A stretch of 64,000 nt of DNA from Prostheceraeus crozeri (GCA_907163375.1 CAJQUW010006788.1:62001-126000), one strand, 5' to 3'. Shown: positions 1 to 7,414, counted from the stretch's first letter. The notes: generated from the letters alone by a model not told the origin. A program made the numbers and translations.

Positions 1-165
1 TTCTCTAAATATTTCGGCTTGTAATTCAAATAAAATATTAACATCTATACATGGATTATTATTATTATTATCAAAACATTTATTTTCAAATCCCGTTGAT
101 CCCGTCGAATAAGAAGAACAGGATGATGCGGGCGAATATAATTTTTTTAAATTTGGTTTTTCCAT
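1..165 (-). CDS. N-terminus of an unidentified Polinton-like protein, cut by the window edge
   Basis: An ATG at 163-165 on the - strand opens a frame of 55 codons that runs off the left edge without a stop. The start is rich in Lys, then Ser and Tyr, with a run of five Asn encoded by AAT repeats (about 59-73). No domain is recognisable. It is divergent from the fibre-like gene at 296, and the two share the AT-rich spacer at 166-295. In related elements a large replication gene often lies on this side, but nothing in these 55 residues shows that. Confidence 0.5.
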   Translation of the reverse strand, partial: MEKPNLKKLYSPASSCSSYSTGSTGFENKCFDNNNNNPCIDVNILFELQAEIFRE

Positions 166-295
166 TTTTTTATTTTTATTAGAAAAAAATTTATTATTTT
201 ATTTTTATTAGAAAAAATTTTATTTTTTTTTTATTACAAAAAATTTTATTTTTTTATTTTTATTAGAAAAAATTTTATTTTTTTATTGTTAAAAA
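166..295. promoter_or_regulatory. AT-only tandem spacer between divergent genes
   Basis: A 130 base spacer made almost wholly of A and T. The unit TTTTATTAGAAAAAA followed by a T run is repeated four times with small length changes. It separates two divergent reading frames, so it is the obvious place for a two-way promoter. No defined TATA box can be picked out from the background. Confidence 0.45.
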
Positions 296-1183
296 ATGAT
301 GTTACCAAATGTTGGTGGAGGTGCATATATCCCGAATAATCGTGAATTAGAAATAGAGATAGAAAATTATATCATGAAAACTGGAGACGTTTTATCTGGT
401 CCATTGCATCTTTCTATTCTTCCGCAACAAAATACAGAGTTAACAAATAAACAATATGTTGATACACAAATCAATGACTTAAAAGAAAAATATATAAACG
501 ATGTTTTGGTTCCACTGATGAACGAATTAAAGTTGCTAAAACTTAATGACAAATCATTAAACGAAAAATTATTAAAACTTGATAAAAAGGATAGAGAGCT
601 AGAAGCAGATATAGAAAAACTTTTTAAAAGATTTCTGAACAATCAAAAATTTTAATACTACTTTCTATAAAGTTAAAATCTGCAGTCATTAAAAATAAAC
701 AACAGATAAAATTATTGAAAGAAAAATTAGAAGATGAAATAGAAAAACTACCTGAAAGAATTTATAAAAACATTAAAGCAGTTACAAACTACATTTCAAA
801 AAAGTGTTGATGAATTAAGTTCTAAAATTACTCAACAAATGAAAAAGATGAATAGAATAATAAATGAAGTAAACTCACTTAATCAAAAAGTTGATAAAAT
901 GAAAACTCTTAAAATCAATTTAGAAAATGAATTAAAGAAAAATTTACAAGAAAACTCTAAAGAAAATAAAGAACAGTTAGATTCTGTTAAAAGACAATTA
1001 GATGTTCTTAAAATTAAGTTAAATGCTCTTAAAGCGGCGTTGAAGATGAATCAGGAGAAAATGCAAGTTAATAGAAAAGAAATTAAAGTACATCACACGC
1101 TACTTGACGCAATAGATAAAGTGCAACGGAAAATTAATAAAGTTATCACGAAGTTGTTGGACATTCACACACGTAAATCTTAA
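296..1183 (+). pseudogene. fibre-like protein with long coiled coil, frame broken twice
   Basis: Three open pieces make one long coiled-coil gene. Piece one (296-655, 119 codons) opens with a glycine patch, then residues about 28-60 with the pattern M-GD-L-G-L----P-----L-NKQYVD. That pattern is familiar from the N-terminal attachment region of phage tail-fibre proteins. It then becomes a Lys/Glu/Leu coiled coil. The coil continues in the next frame from about 646 to 805, and returns to the first frame before the ATG at 839, ending at the stop 1181-1183. The first frame change falls in an A/T run around 645-655. The two shifts compensate each other. Inferred role: trimeric fibre or spike on the capsid. 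The shifts could be decay, or slippage at homopolymers; I cannot tell which. Hairpins follow both the 655 stop (660-673, weak) and the 1183 stop. Confidence 0.6.
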
Positions 1184-1186
1184 TCC

Positions 1187-1237
1187 GAGCGAAGCTCCTC
1201 GGGGCTTTAGCCGATCGGACCAAAGGTCCTCAGGTTA
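1187..1237 (+). terminator. GC-rich hairpins after the fibre-like gene
   Basis: Two perfect short hairpins follow the stop at 1183: GAGC-GAA-GCTC at 1187-1197 and GGACC-AAA-GGTCC at 1217-1229. They stand out from the AT-rich surroundings. The second lies in a 35 base block (1203-1237) that recurs in inverted form at 4004-4038 with one mismatch. Inferred role: transcript 3' end signal. Confidence 0.5.
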
Positions 1238-1262
1238 CTAACCAATCGTAAATATTTTTTCC

Positions 1263-1274
1263 AAAAGTCAAATT
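1263..1274 (+). promoter_or_regulatory. shared upstream motif AAAAGTCAAATT
   Basis: AAAAGTCAAATT begins 24 bases before the ATG at 1287. The same 12 bases occur at 1972-1983, 25 bases before the capsid ATG at 1997. Matching sequence and spacing before two virion-type genes suggests a promoter element, perhaps for late genes. The other start codons in the element lack it. Confidence 0.5.
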
Positions 1275-1286
1275 TATTCCTAAAAA

Positions 1287-1607
1287 ATGCCTATAATTTA
1301 TAAACACAATCTTAAACATTTTGCTTCAAATCAAAGAATTGCTCATGAACCACGTATGAATCCTGTTTATCATTATGATAATAGAGAAACAGTTCACACG
1401 GAAGGAGCTGGCATCTTTTCTGGTATTGGAAGTATCGTTAACTTAATTAAAAATAATAAAGATTTGATTACATCTGCTGCAAAAGGAGCAGCTGCTATAG
1501 GTAGTACAGCTACTGCAATATCAAATGCTGTTAAGTCTCAAAACGAATTAGAACAACTAGAAGCTATTCGTAAACTTAGGAATGATTCTGAAGAACTAAA
1601 AAATTAA
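1287..1607 (+). CDS. small Gly/Ala-rich virion-like protein
   Basis: An intact 106 codon gene. Residues about 1-37 are basic and His-rich. Residues about 40-82 form a small-residue segment rich in Gly, Ala, Ile and Ser with a GAGIFSGIGSIV start, which could be an amphipathic or membrane-active helix. The C-terminus is a short charged helix. I do not recognise a named family. By position and composition it resembles minor capsid or membrane-lytic proteins of adenovirus-like elements (the pVI type), which is inference only. It has the AAAAGTCAAATT motif upstream and GC-rich hairpins downstream. The ATG is the first in the frame and its spacing to the motif matches the capsid gene. Confidence 0.6.
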   Translation: MPIIYKHNLKHFASNQRIAHEPRMNPVYHYDNRETVHTEGAGIFSGIGSIVNLIKNNKDLITSAAKGAAAIGSTATAISNAVKSQNELEQLEAIRKLRNDSEELKN

Positions 1608-1672
1608 AAAAAAACTTTCAGAGGAAACAAAAAACAAAATTGCTAACATAACTGTGGGGGGTGAAACCTTGA

Positions 1673-1803
1673 GGAGCGGAGCTCCGTCTGATAGTAAACA
1701 TAAGAAATCAGGCGTAGCCATAAAACGTTCAATTGAAGAAATAAGAGGTAATGCCGTGAGCAGCAACCTTCGGTCTAACCAGCAAAGCTGTAGCGGAGCT
1801 GGT
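1673..1803 (+). terminator. cluster of GC-rich hairpins after the 1287 gene
   Basis: The 210 base spacer 1608-1818 has no gene. It carries GGAGC-GGA-GCTCC at 1673-1685 and a longer foldback at 1778-1803 (ACCAGC paired with GCTGGT), which itself contains AGC-AAA-GCT and AGC-GGA-GCT. These are the same kind of palindromes, with three-base purine loops, as those after the other genes in the element. Confidence 0.45.
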
Positions 1804-1818
1804 CTAGCAAAATTCTAA

Positions 1819-1955
1819 AATATATTTTTTAGTGAATTTTTTTTAATAAATTTTTTTAGTAAAATTTTTTTAGTAAAATTTTCTTAGTAAAATTTTTATA
1901 GCAAACTTTTTTAATAAAATTTTTTAGCAAAATTTTTTTAGTAAAATTTTTTCTG
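1819..1955 (+). repeat. AT-rich tandem array before the capsid gene
   Basis: About seven imperfect units of roughly 17-18 bases with the core TTTTTTAGTAAAATT. The array ends just before the AAAAGTCAAATT motif and the capsid start. It resembles the arrays at 166-295 and 3368-3510, which also sit before genes. Confidence 0.6.
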
Positions 1956-1971
1956 TGTGTGAGAAAAACTA

Positions 1972-1983
1972 AAAAGTCAAATT
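1972..1983 (+). promoter_or_regulatory. AAAAGTCAAATT motif before the capsid gene
   Basis: Second copy of the 12 base motif, starting 25 bases before the capsid ATG at 1997. See the copy at 1263. Confidence 0.5.
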
Positions 1984-1996
1984 ATTTTTTATAAAA

Positions 1997-3331
1997 ATGT
2001 CTTCGCTAATTGAAAATAAATTTGAATTAGATAAACCACCAGGTGTTAGTTATAATCAAAAAAAGAATGACTCTATAAGAATTGCTATGAATCCCGGATC
2101 TTCTAGTAGAGTAAATACTGGAGGAGATTTAATTTTTGAAGTTGATAATCAGCAGAGTTATATATATCTACCTGATTCATTTTTACACTGTGAATATTCT
2201 TTATATAGTGATGCCAATTTTACAACACCATTACCAGATACCGATAATATTGCACTAGAGAATAATTTCTTTCCAAGATTATTTACACAAATGCGTTTAG
2301 ATGTTGCAACTCAAAATATAGAAACAATAAGTGATTCTCAAGGTGTAATTGATACAATGCTTAGATTTGTAACAATTGGTGAAAATAATAAAAAGTATGA
2401 AATCGAAGGTTGGTTTCCTGATACTAATGATGGTATAATTGTTGATGATTTAACTCACGCTGGAACAGATGCCGCAGGAATTGCGAAACATGTAGAAAAT
2501 ATTGCAAAACATTTAAATAAAACAAATAATGATGCATATAAAGAAAGACGTGAATTTAACAAGAAAAGTAAACAGACAGTTAATTGGTCATTGTCTCCAT
2601 TATTCGGTCATTTAGATTATGATAAAATATCATATCAATTAAAATTTAAATTAATAATTCATCGTACAGCAAATAATGAATTAATCTTTTTTGGTAAGAC
2701 TGGAAAAAAAGCATATTTAAAAATTGATAGACTTGAATGGTGGATTAAGCATATTACTCCTAGTTTAGAGATTGAAACGGCTATTGCAAAAAGATTAAAT
2801 ACTAACAAACCAATTCCAGTAAATTTTCTAAAGCGTACTGCTGGTTCAGTAACTTTTTCCGAACAAAGATTTAACTGGCATTTTACTAGAACTGCGAATA
2901 CTCCAAGATATTTATTACTAACTTTTCAAAGAAATAATTCTCCAAGTTTTGATAAGAACAATAATCTTTTTCATATTAATACAATTCGAAGTTTACAAGT
3001 TTCATTAAATCAAACCCGATGTCCAATTGATCCATTAAGATTCGATGATACCAATAATCAATTTATGGAAGGATATGATTCCTATCGAAATCTTTGTATA
3101 GAATCTGGAGTTGAACCACAATTGACTCCTGGAGATTGGAGACATTTATATCCTGTTTTCTGTTTCGATTTAAGTGCAAAATCTGAAGATATTATCAAGA
3201 CTGGTTGTGATGTAACAATTAATATTGAAAAAAAAGATTCCACAACTTCATTGATGGCTGATGGTTTATTGCTAGAAGATGTAAAATATTCTATTGAAAT
3301 TCTTAATGGAAAGATGGCTAGGATAAGTTAA
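1997..3331 (+). CDS. major capsid-like protein, Polinton/adintovirus type
   Basis: An intact 444 codon gene, the longest in the element. It has no signal peptide or membrane segment. It is rich in beta-type sequence with many aromatic and Asn residues: a strand-like segment near residues 45-65, NWSLSPLFG near 199-207, a Trp-Trp pair near 249, and WHFTRTANTPRYLLLTFQ near 293-310. Its size, place among virion genes and overall pattern fit the double jelly-roll capsid proteins of metazoan Polintons and adintoviruses, the hexon-like shell subunit. I recognise the type rather than a specific sequence; a penton-like role is less likely for this length. The start is supported by the upstream motif shared with the 1287 gene, and a 9 bp hairpin follows the stop. 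It is unbroken while most neighbours are damaged. Confidence 0.65.
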   Translation: MSSLIENKFELDKPPGVSYNQKKNDSIRIAMNPGSSSRVNTGGDLIFEVDNQQSYIYLPDSFLHCEYSLYSDANFTTPLPDTDNIALENNFFPRLFTQMRLDVATQNIETISDSQGVIDTMLRFVTIGENNKKYEIEGWFPDTNDGIIVDDLTHAGTDAAGIAKHVENIAKHLNKTNNDAYKERREFNKKSKQTVNWSLSPLFGHLDYDKISYQLKFKLIIHRTANNELIFFGKTGKKAYLKIDRLEWWIKHITPSLEIETAIAKRLNTNKPIPVNFLKRTAGSVTFSEQRFNWHFTRTANTPRYLLLTFQRNNSPSFDKNNNLFHINTIRSLQVSLNQTRCPIDPLRFDDTNNQFMEGYDSYRNLCIESGVEPQLTPGDWRHLYPVFCFDLSAKSEDIIKTGCDVTINIEKKDSTTSLMADGLLLEDVKYSIEILNGKMARIS

Positions 3332-3333
3332 TT

Positions 3334-3359
3334 AAAAGTTTTGATAACTTAAAACTTTT
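3334..3359 (+). terminator. 9 bp hairpin after the capsid gene
   Basis: AAAAGTTTT at 3334-3342 and AAAACTTTT at 3351-3359 are perfect complements around an 8 base loop, beginning 3 bases after the capsid stop. A T run follows. It is AT-rich, unlike the other hairpins, but in the same position. Confidence 0.5.
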
Positions 3360-3367
3360 TTTTAGTA

Positions 3368-3510
3368 ATTAGTAATAAAATTTTTTTGTAACTAGAATAG
3401 ATTAAAAATTCTTAACTTAAAATTTATTCATGACTAGAATAGATCAAAATTCCTAATTTAAAATTTATTCATAACTAGAATAGATTAAAATTGTTGATAA
3501 CTTAAAATTT
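3368..3510 (+). repeat. tandem repeat of about 57 bases before the pX-like gene
   Basis: Three imperfect units, each with ACTAGAATAGAT followed by AAAATT-CTTAACTTAAAATTTATT-like sequence. It fills the spacer between the capsid gene and the gene starting at 3522, as the other AT-rich arrays do before their genes. Confidence 0.55.
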
Positions 3511-3521
3511 TTTTATTAAAA

Positions 3522-4003
3522 ATGTCGCAAGCAAAAAGTAACAATAATGAAACTGTTGAATTAAAATTACGTAATATTGTTGACAAAAATACCCTTAAAA
3601 CTATTACGATTAACAAAAAAAGTATTACATAAGTAAACCAATGATAGAGAATATTCAATTACAAGAAGAAAAGAATGGCGGGATTCTCCCATTAATTCCT
3701 CTAATAATAGGTGGTATAGCAGCAGCGGGAAGTGTTGCAGGCGGGACAGCTGGTATTGTTCAAGCAGTAAATAAAAATAAATCAGAGAAGGCAGCATTAG
3801 AAGAACAAAAACGTCATAATAGAGAGTTAGAGAAAGTTGCTAGGGGTGACGGAATAGTAGATAATTTCATTAGTAAATTAAAATTATTTGATGAAGGAAA
3901 ACGAGTTCTTAAAAATATTCTCCACAATGTTGATGATTTAATTGAAATTAAAGAAACAAAAGATGGTTCTGGAATATATCTAAGTCCTAGTATGATTCGG
4001 TAA
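3522..4003 (+). pseudogene. pX-like hydrophobic virion protein, one frameshift
   Basis: Two frames read as one gene. The first (ATG 3522, stop 3630-3632, 36 codons) gives a short basic segment. The second is open from about 3626 and has an in-frame Met at 3641, running to 4003. A single-base shift around 3615-3630 separates them. The second part starts with an acidic helix, then the Gly/Ala/Ile-rich stretch GGILPLIPLIIGGIAAAGSV and more small residues (about residues 13-44 from Met 3641), then a Lys/Glu-rich helix and a mixed C-terminus. The LPLIPLI-GG-AAAG pattern is a hallmark of the small core/pX-like proteins of adenovirus-like and Polinton elements. Known role of such proteins: DNA binding or membrane interaction in the virion. 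Alternatively translation starts at 3641 and the upstream frame is a separate short gene. Confidence 0.6.
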
Positions 4004-4038
4004 TAACCTCAGGACCTTTGGTCCGATCGGCTAAAGCC
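4004..4038 (+). terminator. hairpin block after the pX-like gene, inverse of 1203-1237
   Basis: Right after the stop at 4001-4003 lies GGACC-TTT-GGTCC (4012-4024). The whole 35 base block is the reverse complement of 1203-1237 with one mismatch. Confidence 0.55.
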
Positions 4039-4084
4039 TCTGAACAAGGTTCTATTTGGTAGAACTTTTATTTTATCTTTTAAA

Positions 4085-4547
4085 ATGAATTCCGCAAATT
4101 CCGAAAATTTAATTAAATTAAAAAGTTGCTAATTTAGATTTATTGAATTATCTCTTAAACAAAAATAAAAACTCAAATTATAAAATTTACGAAGGTAACG
4201 ACATACAAAAAACAATAGAAAACTTTCCTGGATTTATTTGGAGTAAATATTCAAAAGAAAAACATCTTCCTGGTCATTCATATACCGGTCCAGGAACTCG
4301 ATTAGATATAAGACTAGATGAGAATAATAATCCGAAACAAGGTGAAGAACCAATAAATAGAGTAGATGCCGCCGCTTATAGACATGATTTAGCTTATCGA
4401 AATCATGATCTAAGTTCTCGACTTGCAGCTGATAAGAAGATGATTCAAGAACTAGATAGTATTCAAAATCCTACATTTAGAGAAAAAATTGAAGAATGTT
4501 TGTTAAGAAAGCTTTACAAGCTAAAATATTATTTGGTCAGGGTTTAA
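4085..4547 (+). pseudogene. phospholipase A2 domain protein (parvovirus VP1-type fold), frame broken
   Basis: The main open frame runs to 4547. It contains PGHSYTGPGTRLD (about 4267-4310), matching the calcium-binding loop YxGPGT, and DAAAYRHDLAYRNHD (about 4367-4412), matching the catalytic HD and following Tyr of secreted and viral phospholipase A2. Known: in parvoviruses this domain on VP1 opens endosomal membranes, and similar domains occur in adintoviruses. An ATG at 4085 opens a different frame for 15 codons, so the true start is probably separated by a frameshift near 4130. The last residues also look shifted: a basic C-terminus ending near 4547 (KKALQAKILFGQG) is in the frame that starts at ATG 4496. 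At least one and probably two indels break the gene. Catalytic residues are present. Confidence 0.75.
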
Positions 4548-4554
4548 ATGAAAC

Positions 4555-4583
4555 GACAGCAAAGCTGTCTGAGAGCAACGCTC
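4555..4583 (+). terminator. two three-base-loop hairpins between phospholipase and integrase genes
   Basis: GACAGC-AAA-GCTGTC (4555-4569) and GAGC-AAC-GCTC (4573-4583) follow the end of the phospholipase gene. The frame that runs into the integrase stays open across them. Confidence 0.45.
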
Positions 4584-4586
4584 GAA

Positions 4587-5378
4587 CCTACGCCTCCGAA
4601 ATTCATAAGGAATACAGAAAGCCTAAATATTTATCGAAAGTAAAAGTATTTAATAAAGATGATATTTGGAGTGCTGATCTTATTCATATGCCGAATGAAG
4701 GAGGGTTTAAGTACGCATTGACCGTTATAGATTTTTATACATGATACGCTTCGGTAAAGCCTTTAAAAAATAAAAGTGGTCTATCAGTTAAATATGCGTT
4801 TGAAGAAATCTTTAAAGAAAGTAAGAGAAAGCCAAAAAAATTGTTTGTTGATAAAGGGTCGGAATTTTATAACCGAAACGTTCAGCCACTATTTGAAACT
4901 GTTTATTCAACTGAAAATGCAGGGAAGGCCGTAGTGATAGAAAGATTCAATCGGACGTTAAAAAATAAATTATTCAAGAAATTTACTGAGCGAGGAAATC
5001 AGAAATGGTTGAAGATATTACCAGGAATTGTAGAGCAGTACAATAATAAAGTTCATTCTGATATTGAAGAAACCCCAAAGAATGCTTCTGACGACCCTGA
5101 TTTAATCCGAAAGAAAATATTCGAGAATAATTATTCGAATGAGAGTAATCCGAATTTGCAGAAACTTAAGCCGAAATTTAAAATTGGCGATAGAGTTAGA
5201 ATATTTAAGTATGTATAAGAATAAATTTGAAAAAGGCTTCGTTGGCTATTGGACTAAAGAAATATTTGAAGTTTGTAAAATAAATCAAACTTATCCGATT
5301 ACTTACGAAATCAAAGATTTAGATGAAGATATCAGAGGCCGATTTTATCAAAGTGAATTACAACGAACTTATTTTTAA
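4587..5378 (+). pseudogene. retroviral-type (DDE) integrase, one stop and one frameshift
   Basis: The frame open from 4496 gives AREIHK-like YASEIHKEYRKP, then IWSADLIHM with the first catalytic Asp. A TGA at 4742-4744 interrupts it. The same frame resumes with FVDKGSEFYN (second Asp, near 4850) and VIERFNRTLK (catalytic Glu, near 4940). Asp and Glu are 29 residues apart, shorter than the usual ~35. The frame stops at 5216-5218 just inside the FKIGDRVRI motif of the C-terminal SH3-like domain; the rest of that domain (YWTKEIFEVCKI, FYQSELQRTYF) is in another frame up to 5378. Known role: joins element ends to host DNA. The stop sits where a CGA codon would become TGA by a single C-to-T change, typical of methylated CpG decay. 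The exact start is unclear. Confidence 0.8.
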
Positions 5379-5393
5379 TTATCATTATCATTA

Positions 5394-5848
5394 TTATTGG
5401 AGCTGACGTTTCGGGAATGAAATTCCCTTGTTCAATTCTAACATAATATCAAGAAATGGTACTCCTTTTTGTAATTTAAATAAAACATAAAGACATAATT
5501 GACCACAGTAAGTAGTTCCCGGTTTTTGAATTTGAAATGTATTAAAGTTCCATTGCCAAGTAATTTTTTGACTTCATTTGTAGGTGGAAGTCTATAAGAG
5601 TCGAAATAGTAATTATCTCGATTTTTATTAAAGATACCTGCAGACCAATGTATTCCTTTTTCATCTGACGTATGAAGATTTGTTATGAAATTTATAGTTA
5701 TTGTTGGCTTATTTTTTAGGAATTGTAATTCGTCTCTCATCAATATGTGAAAATTCTTTATTCCCAATTGATTTGCGATTTTCTTTAAATCGAAATTTGT
5801 AGTTGTTTGCGTTCCATATAATTTCAAAAACTCATTTATGTTGCTCAT
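5394..5848 (-). pseudogene. adenovirus-type cysteine protease, one frameshift
   Basis: Starting at ATG 5846-5848, the frame gives a 110 residue region with GIHWSAG (catalytic His) and YYFDSYRLPP (acidic catalytic residue). The Cys-containing motif CGQLCLYVLF lies in the next frame from about 5534 down to the stop at 5394-5396. A one-base change in the A run near 5526-5535 separates them. The total length of about 150 codons is right for Polinton proteases. Known role: cleaves virion precursor proteins during maturation, as adenain does. It converges with the integrase; the two stops are 15 bases apart. A partial second copy of its N-terminus lies at 6100-6231. Confidence 0.8.
5413..5427. terminator. 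hairpin between the convergent integrase and protease genes
   Basis: GGGAAT-GAA-ATTCCC, a perfect 6 bp stem with a three-base loop, starts 35 bases after the integrase stop. It overlaps the last codons of the protease on the other strand. It could mark the 3' ends of both transcripts. Confidence 0.5.
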
Positions 5849-5886
5849 TTTATAATAAAAAAATTTCTTAAGGGACCCCTAGAAGT

Positions 5887-6003
5887 CAGAAGGGAGGGAG
5901 TATTGATTTAAAACTGTTCTCTAATGATGACTTTCCTTACTACTTAGTCAGAAGGGGGGAATTGATTTAAAACTGTTCCATAATGATGTCTTTCCTTACT
6001 ACT
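5887..6003. repeat. two tandem copies of a 57-60 base unit
   Basis: TCAGAAGGG...GATTTAAAACTGTTC...TAATGATG-CTTTCCTTACTACTTA occurs twice in a row (about 5887-5945 and 5947-6003) with few differences. It lies between the protease gene and its partial duplicate, so it may be part of the same duplicated block. Confidence 0.7.
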
Positions 6004-6099
6004 TATTCGATTTTGAAATGATTTAATTTAATCTAAATTAAAAAGGTACATTTGTAAGGAATCAGTTTATTAGCAGAGTTAGTGTTTCGTACATCTTTA

Positions 6100-6231
6100 A
6101 TCAACTGCAATTCATTTCTCATCAATAGGTGAAAATTCTTTATTCCCAATTGATTAGCAATCTCATTTAAATCGAAATTTGACGTGGTTTGTTTGCCGTA
6201 TATTTTTAGGAAGTCTCAAATGTTACTCATT
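6100..6231 (-). pseudogene. duplicate of the protease N-terminus with an early stop
   Basis: Reading from 6231 on the - strand, the first 40 or so codons match the protease at 5848-5730 closely, with the same ANQLGIKNFH core. A TGA sits at codon 5. Similarity fades after codon ~44, so the catalytic part is absent. It is best explained as a tandem duplication that lost its 3' part. Confidence 0.8.
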
Positions 6232-6250
6232 TTAAATGGAATAAAATGTA

Positions 6251-6955
6251 TTGTTTAACAATATTCCATTTTATTTTTATGAACTCTCATCAAGAGGATA
6301 TTGTTTGTTTTATCTGTATTAAGACAATAGCAACATCTGTTACCACATTTCACAAACCGCATGATTGTTTTAGGGGATTATACGGGTTGTGCATTCATAA
6401 CATAGCGTTAATAACATAAAAGCAATCTATTAATTCATTCTCTGCTTTGAGGGAATATTCTGTTGTTATAGCAATCATTCAATACAATATCGCAGTATCG
6501 ATAGTCGAGACCGACTGTCGAACCAAAACCGCAACTTTTCTGGTTTTGGTTTCCGCGATCTGGCTCGCGTTATGGCCGATGAAATGATTTACAATGCGGT
6601 GCAATTTCCCCATTGTCATTCAAGTACATTTAATCATACGCGTCATGTCATACCCGTATGTTGTCAAGCAAACTTCATATACCTACAATGCCGCTTTGCT
6701 TAGATCACCATTCATAATTTTCACTTGCTATTTAAACACACACAATTCATAAAACATGACGCATTACAATCTTAGTTTAAATTTTATCATTACAATGGTT
6801 GGATCTACTGAAAGATCTGTTCGATTGGAGACAAAGCGGAGAAGAATTCAGAAGTTAACAAGGGAAATCATACATCTGCAAGCACGAAGTAAAATATTCT
6901 TACACTTAGATATGAGAAGAATTTTTGAATATATCGGAGACTCGCACATCAATTA
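6251..6955. other. non-coding flank of the Polinton-like element
   Basis: No gene seen. It contains a 10 bp foldback (AACCAAAACC with GGTTTTGGTT, about 6521-6552), which could be part of a terminus, but no matching left end is available to test this. Confidence 0.4.
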
Positions 6956-6956
6956 T

Positions 6957-7414
6957 AGGACATGATTTTCAAGATAAAAATTGTAATTCTCAAATTTTGA
7001 GATTCTTACATTTTATGATTTTCGGTGTCCTGGAACGGTCATGATTTTCAAGGTAAAAATTGTAATTCACAAATTTGAGATTCTTAACTTTTATGATTTT
7101 CGGTGTCCTGGAACGGTCATGATTTTAAGGGTGAAAATTGTAATTCTCAAATTTGAGATTTTGAAAAATTTGAAAATTGGGTATTTTTAAAAACGCCTAA
7201 ATTTATGAATTTAGGTCTTCATAACCTGAAAAATGACCAAAATTCATGAATTTAGACCATTTAAAAAGTACCTTTTTTTGAAAAATCGGTATCTTTAAAA
7301 ACGACTAAATTCATGAATTTAGGTCTTAAAAACCTGAAAAAGGGTCAAAATTTATGAATTTATGTCGTTTTTAAAGATACTATTTTTTTGAATTTTATGG
7401 TGTCCTGGAACGGT
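6957..7414. repeat. satellite-like block
   Basis: The 16-mer GGTGTCCTGGAACGGT occurs at 7024-7039, 7102-7117 and 7399-7414. The first two belong to ~78 base tandem units that share CATGATTTTCAAG-TAAAAATTGTAATTC. Between 7190 and 7360 there are repeated short palindromes such as AAATTCATGAATTTA and their reverse complements. Confidence 0.75.

Larger units (their letters stand above)
1..6250. mobile_element. Polinton/adintovirus-like element, right part
   Basis: Seen: a block of very AT-rich DNA with tightly packed genes that differ in composition from the DNA to the right. It encodes a phospholipase A2 domain, a retroviral-type integrase with a C-terminal SH3-like domain, an adenovirus-type protease, a capsid-like protein, a pX-like hydrophobic protein and a fibre-like coiled coil. 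Known: this mix is typical of Polintons (Mavericks) and the related adintoviruses, which also carry a protein-primed DNA polymerase and a packaging ATPase. Those two genes are not in the window and may lie to the left. No terminal inverted repeat could be paired because the left end is outside. The right limit is set by the last protease-like fragment near 6231 and is approximate. Several genes carry frameshifts or stops, so this copy is probably an inactive integrated copy. Confidence 0.85.

Noticed and set aside
3567..3797. 76 codon - strand frame over the pX-like gene
   Set aside because: Shadow of the Gly/Ala-rich coding sequence on the other strand.
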